Origin: Campylobacter lari
GTDB lineage: Bacteria; Campylobacterota; Campylobacteria; Campylobacterales; Campylobacteraceae
Reading direction: 5' to 3'
Length of the DNA: 44,100 nucleotides
NCBI RefSeq assembly: GCF_004357905.1
Contig: NZ_SMTT01000010.1
Span: forward strand, 1 to 44,100
How positions within the stretch are numbered: position 1 is the stretch's first letter; every line of letters begins with the position of its first letter. Both the position numbers and the translations under genes were made by a program. The notes beneath the pieces are model-generated. The model was not told where the DNA came from, did not search any database, and saw only the letters and a program-made list of their open reading frames with translations. Below are positions 43,881 through 44,100 of the stretch, piece after piece.

Positions 43881-44100
43881 ATGAAAAGATTATTTTTTAA
43901 TTTAAACCTTAGGGGGGGGGATATTGTTCAGTCATATTTTGAGAAAATATTGCATGATATTAAAATTTTTCTTACTCACTATATTTTCCTTAAACTCTTT
44001 AGAAGCTGCCACCCAGGCAAATTATGATAAAACTTCTAATGCTTATATTATTAAACAGCACAAATTTAATAATAATGATGTTTATGATTATAATCTTGAT
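43881..44100 (+). CDS. Phase-variable exported protein, 5' end only (out of frame as read)
   Basis: The ATG at 43881 begins MKRLFFNLNLR and enters a G9 tract at 43912-43920. With nine G the frame ends at TGA 44025-44027. A second frame, open from 43904 to the window end, encodes an export signal from an ATG at 43954 (MILKFFLLTIFSLNSLEA) and then a polar mature part (ATQANYDKTSNAYIIKQ). With eight or eleven G the two frames would join into one product. The 43954 ATG has only a weak site (GAG at 43941) but could give unconditional expression. The protein family cannot be told from the roughly 30 mature residues; surface autotransporters and receptors are the usual owners of such tracts in Campylobacter. 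Confidence 0.6.
43912..43920 (+). repeat. Homopolymeric G9 tract
   Basis: Nine consecutive G in a strongly A/T-rich region, 31 bases into the reading frame from ATG 43881. G tracts of about 8-12 are the classic slipped-strand contingency signal in Campylobacter. It is the only such tract seen in the window. Confidence 0.9.

Noticed and set aside
43912-43920. G9 tract as a sequencing error hiding a normal G8 gene
   Set aside because: Cannot be excluded, but variable G tracts near gene starts are a well-known feature of Campylobacter, so a contingency locus is preferred.
1-44100. CRISPR arrays, tRNA or rRNA genes, insertion sequences, prophage genes
   Set aside because: No regularly spaced repeats, no cloverleaf or rRNA-like segments in the short gaps, and no transposase or phage proteins were seen by eye; small RNAs cannot be excluded without expression data.

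Overview
The window is a gene-dense, strongly A+T-rich stretch of bacterial chromosome, almost certainly Campylobacter. The codon use, short gaps, frequent 4-bp ATGA overlaps and protein sequences fit Campylobacterota. Several local gene orders match what I recall of C. jejuni: the two NSS transporters-pycB-pckA; pheS-pheT-aroA-ispH-rpsA-serA; uvrB to priA; and the FTR1-P19 iron cluster. The combination of blocks, together with a C69 dipeptidase, a nicotinate phosphoribosyltransferase and a GT90 glycosyltransferase, points to the C. lari group rather than C. jejuni. That species-level placement is inference from memory; no search was run.

Layout. 1-5504 (+): two tandem Na+/amino-acid symporters (the first cut by the window edge), then pycB and pckA, which make oxaloacetate from pyruvate and phosphoenolpyruvate from oxaloacetate. 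5521-5886 (-): a HIT protein. 5972-15186 (+): a tightly packed run pheS-pheT-aroA-ispH, then rpsA, a small membrane protein and serA. 15247-15816 (+): efp, convergent with uvrB (15833-17806, -). 17961-20732 (+): a small coiled-coil protein, a ZapA-like protein, an orphan pseudopilin and priA, all overlapping or abutting. 20853-23467 (+): exported C69 dipeptidase, then ispG. 23464-28822 (-): a division operon in the order PpiD-like, ftsA, ftsZ, pncB. 28904-29482 (-): a degenerate class II aldolase-fold protein, divergent from rsmH and a candidate FtsL (29543-31387, +). 31384-35226: a small membrane protein (-), a GT90 glycosyltransferase and a D-amino-acid transaminase (+), and a dicarboxylate symporter (-).

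35488-43562 (+) is one long iron-uptake operon: FTR1-type permease, P19, a DUF2318 membrane protein with a YHS-like tail, two FtsX-type permeases, an ABC ATPase and two thioredoxin-fold lipoproteins. A 16/19 match to the classical Fur box lies just upstream. The last 540 bases hold a G9 tract between a start codon and an exported-protein reading frame that runs off the window. This looks like a phase-variable surface gene, and in the sequence shown it is out of frame from its best start.

The most interesting signals are the ZapA-like/coiled-coil pair (17961-18420), the candidate FtsL with a long cytoplasmic arm (30464-31387), the G-tract locus with a perfect hairpin between its ribosome-binding site and start codon (43866-43920), and the very economical gene ends. 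Three convergent pairs share a TTAA, and two other convergent pairs carry both stop codons inside one hairpin. I saw no tRNA, rRNA, CRISPR array, insertion sequence or prophage.
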